64,000 bases of DNA from Corallium rubrum (lineage: Eukaryota > Cnidaria > Anthozoa > Scleralcyonacea > Coralliidae). The notes beneath the pieces were generated by a model that ran no database searches, was not told the origin of the DNA, and saw only the letters and a list, made by a program, of their open reading frames with translations. Where the stretch lies: NCBI GenBank assembly GCA_964035015.1, contig OZ036005.1, positions 1,986,178 through 2,050,177 of the forward strand, written 5' to 3'. Below are positions 10,643 to 21,063 of this stretch, one piece after another (position 1 is the stretch's first letter; every line of letters begins with the position of its first letter). The translations under genes and the position numbers were made by a program.

Positions 10643-11573
10643 TATGAAAGTAAATTTTAGTATCGAGACGAGAAAAAAACCAGCAGAAAATAACGCTAGT
10701 CCGGTGTTTTTACGAAGTAAAGGAAGTGAAGACTAGGAAATACAAGATTGATTTTGAAATAAAAAATGCCATATAATAAACAACTTAATTAATAACCTCG
10801 ACCGTTCGGTCTTTACGGTAAAATATTAAACCTCGGTCTTGAACGTATTAACCTCGCTATATCTATTAGGGAGCTTAAGCAAATACAACGCGAACGTTAA
10901 GGACAACGTCTTTAATACAATCGAATTTTCATCTTACAACAAAGAAAATGAATAACTTTTAGTCCCAAGAGTAATAACGCCGTCCCTGTTCTACATGAAG
11001 ACGTGAAAATGATCTGAATAACGTTGTTGATCATGCACGATAAAGTAAAACAGAGACAATGGATTGGCCAAGTGCTGAGAAAAGATGACAACTACCACTC
11101 GTATGGGTTCCAGAAGACAGGAGGAAAGTAGGCCGCCCTAAAACAACATTGATTCAAATAAGACAGACTTAATTTTTGTTTCATAGGCACTTAGGGAGCT
11201 TAAGCTGCAAACTAGGACGACGACGGTAATCTAAAGTTCAGCATCTAGCAGAAACAACAAATCATTTACGTAGTATTCAATACTTAAAGTATGTTTTTTG
11301 ATATCCAAAAGCTTTAGAGTTCTAAAAGGATTTTGTCGCATAGTTTGAAGTCAAACTCAACTAACAGGTTTTACTGTTTCACGAGTTGACGTCGTCCTGC
11401 ATGCTCATTTTGGATCTCTTCAGTATGTCATTACTTGACACGACATATGCATGGCCATGCACTTGACTTTCAATATTCATCTTTCAGTGACCTTGGCAAT
11501 AAACACGTTCAATCTTTCGGTAGTACTCAAACCGTACTATATTTTGATTCGTATCCATTTATCTATGGCTTAA

Positions 11574-12047
11574 GGCGGTTTTCCACTAGGCGACATTTGT
11601 CGACCGACTCGAATTTTTCTTTTGTCTTGGCTAATTAGTTCCACTCGAGAGCTTGCGATCGAGACAAAAGAAAATGTCGCTTCGCGCGACATTTTCCGCC
11701 TAGTGGAAAACCCCCTTAAGGCGGTTTTCGACTAGGCGACATTTGTCGGACATTTTTCTTTTGTCTTGGCTAATTAGTTCCGAGAAGCGACATTGTCTCG
11801 CAAGCTCTCGAGTGGAACTAATTAACCAAGACAAAAGCAAAATGTCGAGTCGGTCGACAAATGTTGCCTAGTGGAAAACCGCCTTAAAGGCTAGTTTCCA
11901 CTCAGGAAAATCTTCCGCAGGATAGGAACGGACAGGAAAGCTTCCTTTGTGTTAAAGTCATTAGTTCCGACCGAGAGCTCACAAGACAAAGAAAACTTCC
12001 CTGTCCGTTCCTATCCTGCGGACAATTTTCCTGAGTGGAAACTAGCC
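11574..12047. mobile_element. Array of three palindromic TTAA MITEs
   Basis: Three palindromic elements abut and share TTAA junctions: 11574-11715 (ends GGCGGTTTTCCACTAGGCG and its complement), 11720-11883 (same family) and 11888-12047 (AGGCTAGTTTCCACTCAGG type with a different core). Flanking TTAA lies at 11570-11573, 11716-11719 and 11884-11887; the last right junction is TTTA. Target site TTAA is typical of piggyBac-like transposases, but no transposase is encoded, so the link is inference. Cores differ while termini follow one pattern. Confidence 0.8.
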
Positions 12048-12173
12048 TTTACGAAGGACGCACGCTCTAATCATGTTTGGACCTCTTACCACCGTTTGCA
12101 ATTAACCGTGCAGTGCGTGCATGCGCGTGAAACTTGGCGTTGATTAGATCAGAAGATAGTTTCTAAAGCCTCT

Positions 12174-12198
12174 CTGACGAAGGGCCTTCGCTCGAAAC
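12174..12198 (+). ncRNA. Hammerhead-ribozyme-like core
   Basis: CTGACGA followed by a possible stem II (GGGC pairing with GCTC across CTTC) and GAAAC matches the conserved CUGANGA...GAAA core. An extra A precedes the stem and I could not identify a convincing cleavage site, so activity is doubtful. It sits in a repeat that recurs at 15234, 19035 and 57274. Confidence 0.4.
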
Positions 12199-12975
12199 GT
12201 TAGAAACTACATTCAATATTTTCGGCATTAATCTTACTATATTTCGATTTGTATTTCAACACTGCCTACGCAGCACACTACTTTTATTGCACTCACTGTC
12301 TGGATAAATAGATATGGTTTTGTAAACAGTTTTTGTGGGCAACCAGGTGAAGAATAAGACATGACGTATATAGTGTGACTCTGGTTTAAAGTGAAAACCA
12401 GTCAAGTTTTCTATTCTGAACTGAGGTAAACCACAACACTTGTGGATATATCTTAAAAAAAGGTAAAAAGAACTATATGGGGGTCGATCACCACAAATTA
12501 AATGGGTACCTCCCTGAAATTAGAAATAATAGTTTATTTCTGAATATACATAGTAGCACTTTGCAGAGTTCTTTTTACTCTGATGAACGGGGCTTTGCTT
12601 GAAATGTCAGTATTTCGTCACCAAAACTATTCTCAACAATTTATCACCTTTTTACTTTGCTCCTCTATTCTATGCTCTATTTAAAGAGAAAATAAAATAA
12701 AAATTAAGTTTGTTTCATCTTCAAGATCTCCTGAAAGTAATAAAGAATGACTTTTTGTTTTATTGTTAACGGTCAACAAAATTAAACCGTTATTGTAGTC
12801 CACATAGTCGCCAACTAACCACATTATAGGTGCGAAGCAGGTTGTAATTATATTCAGACCTATTAGCACAAGCAAAAATCATATTATTTTGGTTTTAATT
12901 GTTTTTTAAATGTGTCCAGTCATGATCACCTGTCAGCGGTTCATCAGAACACCTAAAAAGCAGCTTTAAGAAACT

Positions 12976-13110
12976 TTATTCTCGCAAAACGACAAAAATA
13001 ATTGAAATAAATGACATTGAATATTATAATATTCAATGTCAATATTCAATTGAATATTATAATATTCAATGTCATTTATTTCATTTATTTTTGCCGTTTT
13101 GCGACAATAA
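12976..13110. repeat. 135-bp palindrome, second copy
   Basis: Same palindrome as at 10508-10642, with a G-to-C change near the left end (TTATTCTCGC). Confidence 0.9.
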
Positions 13111-13899
13111 TATGAAAGTAAATTTTAGTATCGAGACGAGAAAAAACCCAGCAGAAAATAACGCTAGTCCGGTGTTTTTACGAAGTAAAGGAAGTGAAGA
13201 CTAGGAAATACAAGATTGATTTTGAAATAAAAAGTGCCATATAATAAACAACTTAATTAACAACCTCGACCGTTCGGTCTTTACCGGGAAAATATTAAAC
13301 CTCGGTCTTGAACGTATTAACCTCGCTATATCTATTAGGGAGCTAAGCAAAGACAACGCGAACGTCAAGGACAACAGCTTTAATACAATCGAATTTTCAT
13401 TTTACAACAAAGAAAATGAATAATTTTTAGTCCCAAGGGTAATCGTAACGCCGTCCCCGTTCTACATACAACGTTATTCAGATCATTTTCACGTCTTCAG
13501 GACGACGTCAACTCGTGAAACGGTAAAACATGTTAGTTGAGTTTGACTTCAAACTATGCGACAAAATCCTTTTAGAACTCTAAAGCTTTTGGATATCGAA
13601 AAACATACTTTAAGTATTCAATACTACGTAAATGATTTGTGGTTTCTGCTAGATGCTGAACTTTAGACTGCCGTCGTCGTCCTAGCTTGCAGCTTAAGCT
13701 CCCTAATAAAGTGCCTATGAAACGACAATTAAGTCTGTCTTATTTGAATCAATGTTGTTTTAGGGCGGCCTACTTCCCTCCTGTCTTCTGGAACCCATAC
13801 GAGTGGTAGTTGTCATCTTTTCTCAGCACTTGGCCAATCCATTGCCTCTGTTTTACTTTATCGTGCATGATCTTGCATGCTCATTTTGGATCTCTTCAG

Positions 13900-14145
13900 G
13901 CCCCGTTTACGCTATTACGGTACGGTCAGTCTTCCGTTGAAAAATCACTACGTTCTTTGTTGTGTTTACACTATTCCGGAGTAATTTGCCGTAGCGTATA
14001 GTCACTACGCTTAGCACTCCAGCTGCAAATCACTACGCTATGGTAAATTTACCGTACCGTCATAGTGTAAACAGACGATTTTTTTGTTACGGAAGGCTCA
14101 CCCCAATCCGGACCACCACCGTACCGTAATAGTGTAAACGCGACC
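13900..14145. mobile_element. MITE with GTTTAC-type inverted repeats
   Basis: Ends GCCCCGTTTACGCTATTACG and CGTAATAGTGTAAACGCGAC are complementary. TCAG flanks it on both sides (13896-13899 and 14146-14149). The matching place in copy 1 (11420-11423) has a single TCAG and no element. If the outer G and C belong to the element, the duplication is TCA, the 3-bp size used by PIF/Harbinger transposons. Confidence 0.85.
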
Positions 14146-14300
14146 TCAGTATGTCATTACTTGACACGACATATATGCATGGCCATGCACTTGACTTTCA
14201 ATATTCATCTTTCAGTGACCTTGGCAACAGCACGTTCAATCTTTCGGTAGTACTCAAACCTTACTACAGTTCGATTCGTATCCATTTATCTATGGCTTAA

Positions 14301-14802
14301 GGCGGTTTTCCACTAGGCGACATTTGTCGACCGACTCGACATTTTTCTTTTGTCTTGGCTAATTAGTTCCACTCGAGAGCTTGCGAGACAAAAGAAAATG
14401 TCGCTTCGCGCGACATTTTTCGCCTAGTGGAAAACCGCCTTAAGCCCGTTCTCCACTGTAGGCGAATTTGTTCGCGCGAAGCGAATTCTCCGGCAATATG
14501 ATTGGCAAGTAAGAAAATTGGCGTGAAAACTAGCAGCACCAACTAATTACGTTGCATGAACGGGTATTTCGATTCGATTCGCGCGAACAAATTTGCTTAG
14601 TGGAGAACGGGCTTAAGGCGGTTTTCCACTAGGCGACATTTGTCGGACATATTTCTTTTGTCTTGGCTAATTAGTTCCACTCGAGAGCTTGCGAGAAGCG
14701 ACATTCTCTTTTCTCTCGCAAGCTCTCGAGTGGAACTAATTAGCCAAGACAAAAGAAAAATGTCGAGTCGGTCGACAAATGTCGCCTAGTGGAAAACCGC
14801 GT
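14301..14802. mobile_element. Array of three palindromic TTAA MITEs, second copy
   Basis: Elements 14301-14439, 14444-14612 and 14617-14802 separated by TTAA (14440-14443 and 14613-14616) and bounded by TTAA (14297-14300 and 14803-14806). The first and third correspond to those at 11574 and 11720. The middle one (GCCCGTTCTCCACTGTAGG type) is absent from copy 1, where one TTAA stands in its place, so it inserted at TTAA and duplicated it. Confidence 0.85.
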
Positions 14803-14888
14803 TTAACGAAGGACGCACGCTCTAATCATAATTGGACCTCTTACCACCGTTTGCAATTAACCGTGCAGTGCGTGCATGCGCGTGAAAC

Positions 14889-15186
14889 CATAGTCAATCG
14901 AGATATGGTCTGGAAACTCAGCTAAAGTCTTTGGTCTATCTTTTTGTTCATCTTTATGCATTTTTGTGCAGGGTGCACGGTCACTGAACACATTGTATTT
15001 TAGTATAATGAACGAATTGTCCAATAGCAACGTTTCAGTTCAATCACTTAACCGTGCTATTTAAATATTAATAAACCTAAAACAAAGGTTGTGCACGGTG
15101 TAAGGTACGGTTCAACATAAAATAACGGCTCATTATAGGCGCTTTGAAGTTTGCCGAGTTTCCAGACCATATCTCGATTGACTATG
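14889..15186. mobile_element. MITE with ~31-bp TIR and 7-bp target duplication
   Basis: Both ends carry CATAGTCAATCGAGATATGG and its complement, extending about 31 bp. GTGAAAC flanks both sides (14882-14888 and 15187-15193), and copy 1 shows the empty site with one GTGAAAC at 12127-12133. A second copy of the element in opposite orientation lies at 32415-32715. The superfamily is not certain. Confidence 0.85.
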
Positions 15187-15233
15187 GTGAAACTTGGCGT
15201 TGATTAGATCAGAAGATAGTTTCTAAAGCCTCT

Positions 15234-15258
15234 CTGACGAAGGGCCTTCGCTTGAAAC
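15234..15258 (+). ncRNA. Hammerhead-ribozyme-like core, duplicate copy
   Basis: Same CTGACGA...GAAAC arrangement as at 12174, with one change in the loop-closing stem (CTTGAAAC). Same caveats. Confidence 0.35.
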
Positions 15259-15739
15259 GTTAGGAACTACGTTCGATATTTTCAGTAGTACTCCAACCTT
15301 ACTATATTTCGATTTGTATTTCAACACTGCCTACGCAGCACACTACTTTTATTTCACTATTTGGATAAATAGATATGGTTTTGTAAACAGTTTTTGTGGG
15401 CAACCAGGTGAAGAATAAGACATGACGTATATAGTGTGATTCTGGTTTAAAGTGAAAACAAGTCAAGTTTTCTATTCTAAACTGAGGTAAACCACAACAC
15501 TTGTGGATATATCTTAAAAAAAGGTAAAAAGAACTATGTGGGTGTCGATCACCACAAATTAAATGGGTACCTCCCTGAAATTAGAAATAATAGTTTATTT
15601 CTGAATATATATATAGTGATTAAATCAAGCACTTTGCAGAATTCTTTTTACTCTGATGAAGGGCTTTGCTTAAATGTCAGTATTTTGTTACCAAAACTAT
15701 TCTCAGCAATTTGCCACATTTTCACTTTGCTGAGGAAAT

Positions 15740-16850
15740 GAAAGAAAAATTAAGTTTGTTTCATCTTCAAGATCCCCTGAAAGTGATAAAGAATGACTTT
15801 TACAGTTTTTCCATATTTCACTTTATTTAGAATTGTTTGATATGTAAATGAGATAAGCTATGACGTAAAGTTATGTGCAGATAATTGTGAGTTCTTGGAA
15901 AATCTACGTTTAATTTACCATAGCCTGGTGGAACAACGGCTAAATTATTGTAGCGAAGTTTGGGACACTCTGTCTGATGGTCTTTCTCTAAAGCTTCAAA
16001 AATTACAAAACAGAGCAGCTAGAATTATTACGAAAAGTCCGTACGATTACCCTTCAAATGAATTATTCCTTGAACTCGGATGGTGCAAATTAACTCATTA
16101 GCTTTAAAAAAGCTACAATGATGTTTAAATCGTTGAATAATCTAGCTCCAAGTTATTTAAAAGAATTATTTTGTAGAACTAATCAAGTACATGATTATAG
16201 TTTACGAAATTCTGATATAAATCTCTTGCCTCCAAAACCAAAGACCAATTTTCTTAAGAAGAGTTTTTCCTACAGTGCAGAGCTGTTCTTTGGAATTCTC
16301 TTCCAAGAAATATTCGTCTGGATCAATCTTTATCTGAATTTAAGAGATCGCAAAGGCAAAGTGATGTAATTGAACACTTGATAACATCCTAACTCCAATT
16401 ATAAACTATTAATTAATCCTTGTTTTATTGTACTTTTTATTTATATCATAAGTTTATTCACTGTATTTAGTTGTGCACGTAACTCAGGAAGACCACTGTT
16501 TGTGATGAGTTTTTACGTGGGTAAATAAAGCATTCTATTCTATTCCATTCCATTCTATTCTATTCTATTCTATTCTATTCTATTCTATTCTATTCTATTC
16601 TATTCTATTCTATTCTAAACATCACAAGACCAAATTTTGTTGGATAACGTCGAAGATATACATGATTTTCTATATAACTCACATTTATCTGTACATAACT
16701 TTACGTCACAGTTCATCTCATATCAAACAAATCTAAATAAATTGAGAACGAAGTGAAATATGGAAAAACTGTTAAAGTAATTCTTTATTATTTTTTGGAG
16801 ATCTTGAAGATAGAGCAAACTTAATTTTCATTTCATTCCCTCTTTAAAAC
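15740..16850. repeat. Inverted repeat interrupted by a LINE
   Basis: The left arm (about 15740-15893) and right arm (about 16640-16850) are inverted copies, sharing strings such as AACAGTTTTTCCATATTTCAC-like arms and ATGACGTAAAGTTATGT. A LINE 3' end sits between them, so it appears to have inserted near the loop of an existing foldback element. Confidence 0.65.
15886..16617 (+). pseudogene. 5'-truncated L2/CR1-like LINE with ATTCT tail
   Basis: The frame from 15895 reads IYHSLVEQRLNYCSEVWD, then KLQKLQNRAARIIT, the C-terminal region after the RT palm in L2/CR1-type elements. A frameshift near 16100 moves the continuation (MFKSLNNLAPSYL...LRNS...PKTNFLKKSFSYS) to another frame. After the coding remnant comes GGGTAAATAAAGCATTC and a (TATTC)n microsatellite (about 16531-16616), the usual 3' end of such LINEs. 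It is 5' truncated and inactive. Confidence 0.8.
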
Positions 16851-16894
16851 TTTTTTAAATGCTTTGCACGCAAGCGCCTTTTATAAGATAAATT

Positions 16895-17175
16895 TATGAT
16901 GTAATATATCATACACGAGAAGCCGTTTATTATCTGATTTGAAAAACGAGGTCATAGCCGAGTTTTTTTAACTCACTTCGAGGTGTTTTTAAATCAGATA
17001 ATAAACAGCTTTCGAGTGTATGGTATAGCTTCTCAAACAAATCAGTATTTAAGAGAAATTTGAGGTAAAACTTGTCTTAATTTATGGGCGTTTATTAACA
17101 CATTTCACAACGTCTTGGTAACTGATGCCATTATATTTTCCTCATGAATTATTTATGAGTTTGAGAAATATTTTT
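16895..17175. repeat. Palindromic interspersed repeat
   Basis: Inverted arms GTTTATTATCTGATTTGAAA and TTTAAATCAGATAATAAAC surround a centre (about 16950-16985). The right end continues into TTTTCCTCATGAATTATT. The same modules recur at 42.8-43.5 and 50.3-50.9 kb. Confidence 0.6.
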
Positions 17176-17507
17176 ATCAAATTTTAAAACACTACAACAT
17201 CTAATGCTCTTGAAATTTCAGGCTCTGCGCCAATCTCGTACCCTACGTTGCTACTTCGCCAGGGAACTGGAACGAAATTGTCTGTTTAGTGATTCATTGA
17301 CTTTAATCCCATGCACTTCCAAGAATTTTGACAATGTCTTCGACATGCTTCAGCAATATTTCGGGATTTTTGTTCTCATTCTGTGAACTGAAAAGTGTGT
17401 TTTGCATTAATAATTCATCAAGAAAAAACAAAAGAAATTTACATTCACTGAAAATAAATCTGCTGCATAGTTTCTAAAGTGCAAATGAAGTGAAAATTAA
17501 GTCAGTC

Positions 17508-18304
17508 TTATTTGAAAGAACACTTATAAAATGACAAAGTAACGTCTTTTGAAGTTTTTCGTTTCCTTGCTTCGTTCTTGAGATATTTTAGTTTGTTTGA
17601 TATGCAAATTAAACATTTTGACGTCGTAGGTGCATAATGAGTTATCGGAGAAGGTTGGATATCTTTGCTATTATCAAACCAAATTAATTTGAATGAAGCA
17701 TGTGGATGCGTTTCGCCCACAACACTAATGTAGATCTTCAAGCGATTTTTGTATTTGATACATAACTTTTTTCAACAACGCATTATATAAAATATCTCAA
17801 GAACGAAGCAAGGAAACGGAAAAATACAAAAGATGTTACGCAATAATTTTACGCAATAAGTGTTGTCTATGAAATGAAAAATTCGTTGGCATTTTTGTTG
17901 TTTTATTGTACAGAGGAGCATGGCAGGAGCACTCACTGAAAATTTCAAGAGAATCTGATGCGTAGTTTTCGCGCTATTAACTCTCAAAGTTTGCCATGGC
18001 TATTTCGTTCTTGGAGAAAAATTGGGCTTTCGGTAACAATGCTTATGACGTACGCAGATCGATAACTATGCACAAGAACAATAGATTTCACTATTAATGA
18101 TCCATCTGCGTGCGTCATAAGGCATTGTTACCAAGAAGCCCAAATTTCCCCAAAACAAACTATCCACGGCAAACTTTGAGAGTTGATAGCGCGAAAACTA
18201 CGCATCAGATTCTCTTGAAATTTTCAGTGAGTGCTCCTGTCATGCTCCTCTGTACAATAAAACAACAAAAATGCCAACGTATTTTTCACTTCATAGACAC
18301 TTTA
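17508..18304. repeat. Nested long inverted repeats
   Basis: One inverted pair (about 17518-17600 with 17785-17850) carries CGTTTCCTTGCTTCGTTCTT and its complement. A second, longer pair (about 17858-18055 with 18095-18304) has arms including GAGAATCTGATGCGTAGTTT and its complement, with a loop of about 40 bp. The small frames on either strand are mirror images of each other and are not genes. Confidence 0.75.
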
Positions 18305-19019
18305 AGCTATAAAACTATCAACTTTTGCTATGGCTTATTGCTCGGTTATGGAGTGCTTGATGATGCATACAGATGGAATAGATTTTAATATTAATAATTC
18401 AACGGCATACGTCATCTGTCCTATATATTCGTTCCCAGTCTTTCCTTATTTTGTAACATCAGGAAAGCAACTTTGGCACTTAATATCTCGAAAAGTATAC
18501 ATGTCACATTTATTTCATTCGAAAATTGGTTATTTACATTATATGAGCTTCAAATCTACTCTATCGGAAATTTTCATTTCACAGACAGGTCCCTATTATC
18601 GCAAGCAATATCTGTCGAGCACGCAAGCGGAATCCAGAATTCATTTTTCAGTCGAACAAAATAGTGATTTTCAATCGTAGACGTTTTGGTCCCTAGAAAG
18701 TCCGAAAAAGATTGAAAGTTTAATCGAATAGATTGACTCAATAATACGTAAATAACGCGGCAATTATTTGTATAAAAAATACACTATGTCAAAAGAAAAG
18801 CAATTAAAATAAGTTATTGAGATTAATGAATTTATACCAAGAAAGAAAGCAGGAAATTACAGAATCGAAAGTGTCTTGGAGTAATAAACAAGCCGGCGTG
18901 AATGACGCAGAGAAGATGAGACTGTATTGACTAGAATAAAACTGGTCGTATCTAAAATACAATGCGGCAAGTTTATAACAGGCTCAAGGCCCAACTGCAT
19001 AAACTAATTTAAAATACAC
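18305..19019. other. Intergenic, nothing recognised
   Basis: Overlapping frames at 18330-18680 show no motif. No structured repeat seen. Confidence 0.4.
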
Positions 19020-19034
19020 CTTTCTCTCTGACCT

Positions 19035-19059
19035 CTGACGAAGGGCCTTCGCTCGAAAC
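19035..19059 (+). ncRNA. Hammerhead-ribozyme-like core beside the Penelope insertion
   Basis: CTGACGA...GCTC-GAAAC as at 12174. The repeat carrying it continues to about 19160, where the Penelope-like element inserted, so the older repeat served as target. Confidence 0.4.
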
Positions 19060-19296
19060 GATAGACTCCTACGTTCTCTGTTTCGGCAGTATATCTTTAA
19101 CCTTACTATATTTCGATTGTTGTTGCAATACTCCCTACGCAGCACGCTACTTTTATTTCACAATTTCAAATATTAGCAATAGACGAACCAGGCGGAAAGC
19201 GTAATCTTGTCAGGAATATTAAAGCCCAGCATATAATTTTAAAAAGCCCCATATTGAAAGAGACATGAGTTATTTCAAATTTTTATTAAAACTAAC

Positions 19297-19326
19297 GTTT
19301 CGTTGCTAATCCTGCAACATCTTCAG
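19297..19326 (-). ncRNA. Hammerhead-ribozyme core, main Penelope copy
   Basis: Minus-strand CTGAAGA, then a perfect 5-bp stem (GTTGC/GCAAC) with a 7-nt loop, then GAAAC. This is the canonical CUGANGA, stem II, GAAA core. Hammerhead motifs in the terminal repeats of Penelope-like elements are known. The stem III/cleavage site could not be located with confidence. Confidence 0.6.
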
Positions 19327-19517
19327 AGTGAATAATTATTTACAAGGTTATCTCGACTTATATGCTAATATATTTACAGTAACAGGAAATGAGTAACTGA
19401 GAGAGGGGTGGAAGTGACAGTTAATAAATTACAGTGTGAAGTAACAGGTATGATAGAATGTTTTCAGTTATGTGTCAAGACAAGTAAGAAAAATATAAAG
19501 AAAAACGTGTGTATAAA

Positions 19518-20966
19518 TCAAAATAAGTTTAAAGGAAGAGAACTGATTTTAGCGTTGAGTGAAGGATTTAACTTATTAATAAGCAGACTTTCTCTAAGGA
19601 GGAGTTCAAAATTGGAAGAAGAAGAGCTTAGAATAGAAAAATCTGTTAAAGAAACAGGGTGGCCGGTTTTTTTGTGGTGTGCTAAAACTCCAGACCAGGA
19701 ACTCAAAGAAAGAGGCTTTCCCGTGTAAGCCGAAACTCCCATGTGTTCAGAAGCACGCGTGTGTAAATGGCGAATGGTTTCACCAACATACAATGACTCA
19801 CAGTCATGACACTTAAATTTATAAACTACGCGTGATCTTAAAGCGAAAGGAATTTGATCTTTAAAACGGAAAAAACTTGAAAGGCGTCTAATAGGTTTAA
19901 AAACAACACGAAGTTGAATTTGTGGAAAAGCAGAAGCAAAGAGCTTAACGATTTGTTGGCGAATTTGAAGGGAGTGTTGACCGGTGAACGGAAGTGTAAA
20001 TAAAATGATACGTTTGGGTGCTGTGGTAATTTTAGACGCTGGGCAAAAAATTTTTTCAAGAAATTTGCGAATACAACTATCTAAAAATTTGATAGGATAA
20101 CCATTTTGAAGCATGATACTTTTAAATTTCTCTAGTTCTTCGTGAAAAATTGTGTAGGAGGAAGAAATGTTAAAATAACGAAAAAGTAAAGTCATTACTA
20201 AGCCCTTTTTATACACAAGTGGTATGAAACTTTCAAAATTTGTGAAAAGCCCAGTAAACGTTGGTTTACGATAAACGGAAGTTACAAATTTGCCATTCAA
20301 GCGTTGAATTTGGATGTCAAGAAAGGAAAGTGAGTTATTGTTTTCAATTTCATGTGTAAATTGGATACTGGGATGTTGAGAATTCAAGTAATTAAGGAAA
20401 GGTAAAATATGATCGCGAGACCGAAAAAGAATAAAGGAATCGTCAACATAGCGTCGATAGTACAGAGGTTTAAACTGAGGCGGACAATTATCAAGCCAAT
20501 TAGTTTCATGAAAGGACAGAAAAATGTTAGCGAAAAGCGGGCCAAGCGGAGAACCCATCGCAACACCATCAATTTGCTCATAAAATTTCCCGTTAAATAT
20601 AAAGTGACAATTTTTGACTGTTAAATTTAGTAGTTCTCTAAATTGCTCGGGCGTGAAGTTTTGAAAATGAGTTTTCTGGGAGAAAAGTTGGTTAATAATA
20701 ATTTCAATGGTTTCATCTAATGGAATATTTGTAAAGAGTGAAGTAATATCAAAACTGGCCATGACTACATTATTAATATCAAATTTCAACTGAAATAAAT
20801 CTTGTAAAAATAAAAAAGAATCAGTAATCGTATAAAAAGTAGAAGAAATGGGGCGAAGTAGAGGAACAAGAAATTTAGCAAGATTATAAGAGTGAGTGCC
20901 AATGGAAGAGAGTATAGGTCTAAGAGGAACATTTAACTTATGTACCTTAGGTAGTCCATATAACAC
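19518..20966 (-). CDS. Penelope-like reverse transcriptase with GIY-YIG endonuclease domain
   Basis: Frame of 482 residues from the first Met; it stays open upstream to about 21063 (RTFLRGLKN...PTGSRPGV), so the Met is internal and the N-terminus is lost. Conserved blocks run YGLPKVHK (3-10), PLRPILSSIGT, SFDITSLFTNIPL (around 71-83, first catalytic Asp), GVAMGSPLGPLFANIFL (134-150) and YVDD at 173-176. The C-terminal part has FKC..C and LYVGET (392-397) with R and EH spacing typical of the GIY-YIG nuclease fused to Penelope RTs. The enzyme would nick target DNA and prime reverse transcription. Compared with the inverted copy it has one extra Leu codon near the end. The missing N-terminal part makes it non-autonomous. 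Confidence 0.92.
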   Translation of the reverse strand: MLYGLPKVHKLNVPLRPILSSIGTHSYNLAKFLVPLLRPISSTFYTITDSFLFLQDLFQLKFDINNVVMASFDITSLFTNIPLDETIEIIINQLFSQKTHFQNFTPEQFRELLNLTVKNCHFIFNGKFYEQIDGVAMGSPLGPLFANIFLSFHETNWLDNCPPQFKPLYYRRYVDDSFILFRSRDHILPFLNYLNSQHPSIQFTHEIENNNSLSFLDIQIQRLNGKFVTSVYRKPTFTGLFTNFESFIPLVYKKGLVMTLLFRYFNISSSYTIFHEELEKFKSIMLQNGYPIKFLDSCIRKFLEKIFCPASKITTAPKRIILFTLPFTGQHSLQIRQQIVKLFASAFPQIQLRVVFKPIRRLSSFFRFKDQIPFALRSRVVYKFKCHDCESLYVGETIRHLHTRASEHMGVSAYTGKPLSLSSWSGVLAHHKKTGHPVSLTDFSILSSSSSNFELLLRESLLINKLNPSLNAKISSLPLNLF

Positions 20967-21063
20967 GCCGGGTCGAGAACCGGTTGGTGCTAATGACTTA
21001 AAGAGTTCTTGGTCAATAACGTTGGCATTCTTTAGACCGCGAAGGAAGGTTCTGACTTTGCTT

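Larger units (their letters stand above)
10282..12761. repeat. Large tandem duplication, copy 1
   Basis: Begins ATTGTTAACGGTCAACAAAA and runs to the start of the same string at 12762. It contains, in order, a 135-bp palindrome, a clause-like stretch CCTCGACCGTTCGGTCTT, a composite MITE (from about 10868), a segment inverted relative to copy 2 (11029-11398), a three-member TTAA MITE array, a hammerhead-like repeat (12174) and a second one (12580). Copy 2 is longer because it carries extra insertions, which makes the pair a record of insertion sites. Confidence 0.85.
12762..15797. repeat. Large tandem duplication, copy 2
   Basis: Repeats copy 1 from ATTGTTAACGGTCAAC to AATGACTTTT, but with three added insertions (MITEs at 13900-14145, 14444-14612 and 14889-15186), one missing insertion (the counterpart of 11888-12047) and one segment in the opposite orientation (13499-13872 against 11029-11398). 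Point differences between copies are frequent but alignment by eye is easy, so the duplication is moderately old. Confidence 0.85.

Noticed and set aside
18110..18388. 92-residue frame similar to a minus frame at 17772
   Set aside because: The two are arms of one inverted repeat.
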